Notes under the pieces: model-generated
The model's input: only the letters and a program-made list of their open reading frames with translations
Told to the model about the DNA's origin: nothing
The model's database searches: none
Shown: positions 4,969 through 7,195 of the stretch, one piece after another
Layout: the number at the start of each line of letters is the position of its first letter
How positions within the stretch are numbered: position 1 is the stretch's first letter
Assembly: GCA_002254335.1 (NCBI GenBank)
Contig: NIVA01000139.1
Span: 1 to 7,195 of the forward strand
Direction: 5' to 3'
DNA from: Bacteroidetes bacterium 4572_114
GTDB taxonomy: Bacteria > Bacteroidota > Bacteroidia > Bacteroidales > 4484-276
DNA: 7,195 nucleotides
Made by a program: the position numbers and the translations under genes

Positions 4969-5394
4969 CTATATTTTCTTATAGTTTTGACTTGCTGGAA
5001 CCCATAAACCACTAGAGTATTTTCCGACCCTGATGGCTTCATTTTTTATCATTTGTTCAATAGTCTGGGTACTGTCCAAATTATCCTTATCATGAACTGT
5101 GAATAAAACATTTGCAATTAGATTATTTTTTGAAGTGTGAAGTGAATAATCAACTTTTGTAATTTGTGGATTTACCACTATTCCTAATCTATCAACAATA
5201 AACGAAACATCAACGTTTGCCCCTGCCCCTGAAGATTTAAGAAGATAGGGCCTTACGGTATTGTCTATCAGGAAGCTGTCGAGTTCGGTGCCAGGGTAAA
5301 TAAATCTTGTTTTTGTAAATGAATCAGTGTCTTGTGCTTGACTATTAATAATGAATAGGGATGATATCAAAATAAGTAATGAATATTTTTTCAT
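4969..5394 (-). CDS. Periplasmic TonB C-terminal-domain-like protein, probably truncated by an in-frame TAG
   Basis: The protein has 141 residues with a Sec signal peptide (MKKYSLLILISSLF, cleavage near SQAQ at about residue 21). Residues 59-138 resemble the TonB_C fold: ANVDVSFIVDRLGIVVNPQI for the first strands, then IKNEAIRVG for the helix, and GLWVPASQNYKKI for the next strand. About 30 extra residues lie between strand and helix. It has no membrane anchor or proline-rich linker, so it is a free-standing domain, not a classical energy transducer. The frame stops at TAG (4971-4969) just where TonB_C normally runs into its last strand. Reading through gives INIVDSDMSIAITLQVKR and then TAA (ends at 4912), which looks like that missing strand. 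The gene may therefore be a recent nonsense mutant, or the base may be a sequencing error. No clear promoter is seen. Confidence 0.65.
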   Translation of the reverse strand: MKKYSLLILISSLFIINSQAQDTDSFTKTRFIYPGTELDSFLIDNTVRPYLLKSSGAGANVDVSFIVDRLGIVVNPQITKVDYSLHTSKNNLIANVLFTVHDKDNLDSTQTIEQMIKNEAIRVGKYSSGLWVPASQNYKKI

Positions 5395-5410
5395 AGCGTT
5401 TATGATTTCT

Positions 5411-5445
5411 ATAGAGGCTGCGCAATATTATTTGGCAGCCTCTAT
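5411..5445. terminator. Strong 11-bp hairpin between two minus-strand genes
   Basis: ATAGAGGCTGC (5411-5421) and GCAGCCTCTAT (5435-5445) are perfect complements around a 13-nt loop. It lies 37 nt beyond the stop of the propeller gene and 16 nt before the start of the TonB_C-like gene. Its position suggests a terminator for the propeller gene, but no clear U-tract follows. Alternatively it is a structure in the leader of the small gene. Confidence 0.55.
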
Positions 5446-5482
5446 TAACATGGATATTGATCAGATTGATTTACTTAGATTT

Positions 5483-7195
5483 TTATTCTATGATGATTTT
5501 TTTGTTATATCTATTTCGAGGAGTTTCAAAGTTTATAATGTAAAATCCCTTTTTATAATCAGAGACATCTAATTTAATTGTGTTGGAGATAAATTCAGAT
5601 GAGCTAAATTTCCTTTCAAATACGAATTGCCCCATCGAAGTGTAGATTGATATGTTAACGATTTCCGGTGTTTGTGCTGGTAACCTTACAAATATTGAGT
5701 TGGTTGCCGGATTTGGATAAATCATTGGTTCATCTTGGATTGATTGTTCGGAAATGCCAATGGAGATGTCTGATTCAAAACAATACAATTCTCCAACTGC
5801 TGTGGAAAGAATTAAATGGTTGTTGCCAATTGCAGCCTTTCCTCCTTGATTAAAGTTCCAGACTTCGTTATGATTTTCAATATCTATAATTTTTACCTGT
5901 TGTTCTGAACATAGCACAACGTGGCCATTCGATAGTATTGGAGGGTTGTTGACTTCATTCATGTTTTGGTATCCCCACTGATAGTTCCCAGTGGATTTAT
6001 TATATACGTTTAGTTTTCCATTATCTATTATGTAAATATTCTCATGGCCTATTGCGGGGGTAATGCCAAAGCTACCTGACTTGTACCAGGAAACACTTTG
6101 ATCTTCAAAATTAATAGCATGTATATAGTCATCTGATGTTACAATTACATTCTTGTTCACAGTATCTATGACTGGTGCCGTATTCATATCGTAACCGCCC
6201 CAGCCGTAAGGGATGTCTGTTTTTTCCCAAATTGTAATTCCAGTATTGATGTTGATAGCAACCAGTTGTGCATAATTCGAACCACCTGTAAATGTATATA
6301 CAACATCTCCGAATGTAGCAGGTGTCCATAAATCATATTGAGATAAACCGTGAAACCAGATTTGCTGCCCGGTTTGAGCCTGAAAGGCATAAACCCCACC
6401 GTAGGTTCCGCCATTTATCAGCACCTTGTTGTTGTATATTGTAGGTGGAAGATAATCTTGCCATTGGGCACTAAATGGTGAAGCCCATATTTCTTCTCCT
6501 GTCTGAGCATCTATCGCATATACTGATGTCCCATAGTCGTCATCAATTCCTGCCTGGAGATATACCTTGCCATATCCAAAGCTTGGCCCGGTAATAGTAT
6601 TTACATTTCCAAATATTTTTTCCCAAATAATCTCTCCATCAGATAAATTTATACAATACGCGGTTCCTGGTGAATACCATCCGCCACTGGTTGTATAAAC
6701 CATATTATTAATAATTATGGGTTCATTAAGTGTGGCATCACATAAACCCTTCTCCCATTTTAATTGAACCGGGTACTGAATTGTATCGTTGGGATTAAAA
6801 GAAGTATGTTGTGCATTTTGAGCATACATATTCCAATTACTTTCCATTTCTGTTAAAATGTAAAGATTAACAGTGTCAAAGTCACTCCAGTTGCCTGATA
6901 GATCTCTGGCATGCACAAAAAATGAATGATTCCCATTTGTGAAATTATCAGTATTAATAATTGTCTGACATTCTTCATAAACACTATTTAGATTGCCATC
7001 AACAGGACTAAGCGGGATTCCTTCGCCATAATTACCAGCTACATCAATAAAGTATTCAGCATTTACAATTGGCGACATGGCAAATTGAGATGAATCAGTG
7101 AATATTGCATCTAAGGTAGTGGCGACCCCTTTCCAAATCGTATCTGGCTCAATTTGAATTAAAATATGTGTTGGTGGAATGGTGTCTATCCCACT
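5483..7195 (-). CDS. T9SS-secreted PQQ-like beta-propeller protein (N-terminus off window)
   Basis: The frame is open to the right edge and 570 residues are visible. An ATG at 7078 is internal: the 39 codons before it are in frame and protein-like, so the true start and signal peptide lie outside. The visible N-terminal part (to about 7078-225) is an Ig/Fn3-like extracellular domain (FVHARDLSGNWSDFDTV). Then comes a beta-propeller of seven or eight PQQ-like repeats of the form YAIDAQTGEEIW, YAFQAQTGQQIW, VAININTGITIW, with the Gly/Trp blade signature. The last ~80 residues are a type A T9SS sorting domain (MIYPNPATNSIFV, YTSMGQFVF, YKKGFYIINFET, NKKIIIE). It is therefore expected to cross the outer membrane and be released or surface-bound. 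No PQQ-dehydrogenase active-site motif is recognised, so a binding or structural role is more likely than catalysis. Confidence 0.88.
   Translation of the reverse strand, partial: SGIDTIPPTHILIQIEPDTIWKGVATTLDAIFTDSSQFAMSPIVNAEYFIDVAGNYGEGIPLSPVDGNLNSVYEECQTIINTDNFTNGNHSFFVHARDLSGNWSDFDTVNLYILTEMESNWNMYAQNAQHTSFNPNDTIQYPVQLKWEKGLCDATLNEPIIINNMVYTTSGGWYSPGTAYCINLSDGEIIWEKIFGNVNTITGPSFGYGKVYLQAGIDDDYGTSVYAIDAQTGEEIWASPFSAQWQDYLPPTIYNNKVLINGGTYGGVYAFQAQTGQQIWFHGLSQYDLWTPATFGDVVYTFTGGSNYAQLVAININTGITIWEKTDIPYGWGGYDMNTAPVIDTVNKNVIVTSDDYIHAINFEDQSVSWYKSGSFGITPAIGHENIYIIDNGKLNVYNKSTGNYQWGYQNMNEVNNPPILSNGHVVLCSEQQVKIIDIENHNEVWNFNQGGKAAIGNNHLILSTAVGELYCFESDISIGISEQSIQDEPMIYPNPATNSIFVRLPAQTPEIVNISIYTSMGQFVFERKFSSSEFISNTIKLDVSDYKKGFYIINFETPRNRYNKKIIIE

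Noticed and set aside
4969..4971. TAG recoded as an amino acid (alternative code or suppression)
   Set aside because: The gene just downstream ends with TAG at a sensible C-terminus, so TAG acts as stop here; a point mutation or sequence error is simpler.
5421..5430. TAATATTG as promoter -7 box of the TonB_C-like gene
   Set aside because: It has one mismatch to TAnnTTTG, lies inside the hairpin loop and lacks a -33 partner at a suitable distance.
5351..5572. Plus-strand 73-codon ORF between the two minus-strand genes
   Set aside because: It overlaps the ends of two well-supported minus-strand genes and the hairpin, and its translation shows no recognisable domain.
5483..7078. ATG at 7078 as the start of the propeller protein
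   Set aside because: The frame stays open upstream to the window edge with protein-like sequence, and no signal peptide follows this ATG although a T9SS cargo needs one.

Overview
The window looks like a chromosomal piece of a Bacteroidota bacterium, probably an anaerobic or fermentative Bacteroidales/Marinilabiliales-type lineage. The evidence is two type IX secretion (T9SS) C-terminal sorting domains, promoter-like TTG...TAnnTTTG elements instead of sigma70 boxes, A/T-rich leaders without Shine-Dalgarno sequences, and envelope proteins of typical Bacteroidota style. The left half (about 1-3600) is moderate in GC; the right half (about 3700-7195) is visibly more AT-rich.

Left block, minus strand (1-2446): the 5' part of an operon for the diaphorase (NADH) module of a bidirectional NAD-linked [NiFe] hydrogenase. 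hoxF (a NuoE-NuoF fusion) comes first, followed after 36 nt by hoxU, which runs off the left edge. hoxY and hoxH would be expected further left but are not visible. A Bacteroidota-type promoter precedes hoxF. At its likely transcription start lies a perfect 18-bp palindrome, TTGTTAATCTTTTAACAA, of the form bound by the NADH-sensing repressor Rex. The inferred circuit is NADH accumulation, Rex release, and expression of an enzyme that can dispose of NADH electrons as H2. HoxF has apparently lost about 17 residues from its NuoE-like domain, including the loop that carries cluster-ligand cysteines in NuoE.

Middle (2329-2806): a 478-bp intergenic region shared by divergent hoxF and truA. It holds the promoter and operator, a second TTGTT...AACAA inverted repeat, a 13-bp palindrome, an 80-bp array with an exact 10-bp period, and a short GC-rich element. 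The housekeeping tRNA pseudouridine synthase truA follows on the plus strand (2807-3604).

Right block, minus strand (3744-7195), in order of transcription: a large partial T9SS-secreted beta-propeller protein; a strong hairpin; a small periplasmic TonB_C-like protein that seems cut short by an in-frame TAG; a hairpin repeat; then a two-gene unit made of a small lipoprotein that is almost nothing but a T9SS sorting domain, and an outer-membrane beta-barrel protein. This unit is bracketed by two identical 41-bp sequences exactly 1200 bp apart. The right-hand copy is half of a long stem-loop and also supplies the -33 element of the unit's promoter.

The observations most worth following are the Rex-type operator on the hox operon, the HoxF loop deletion, the orphan T9SS-tail lipoprotein, the nonsense codon in the TonB_C-like gene, the 41-bp repeat pair, and the helically phased 10-bp array.
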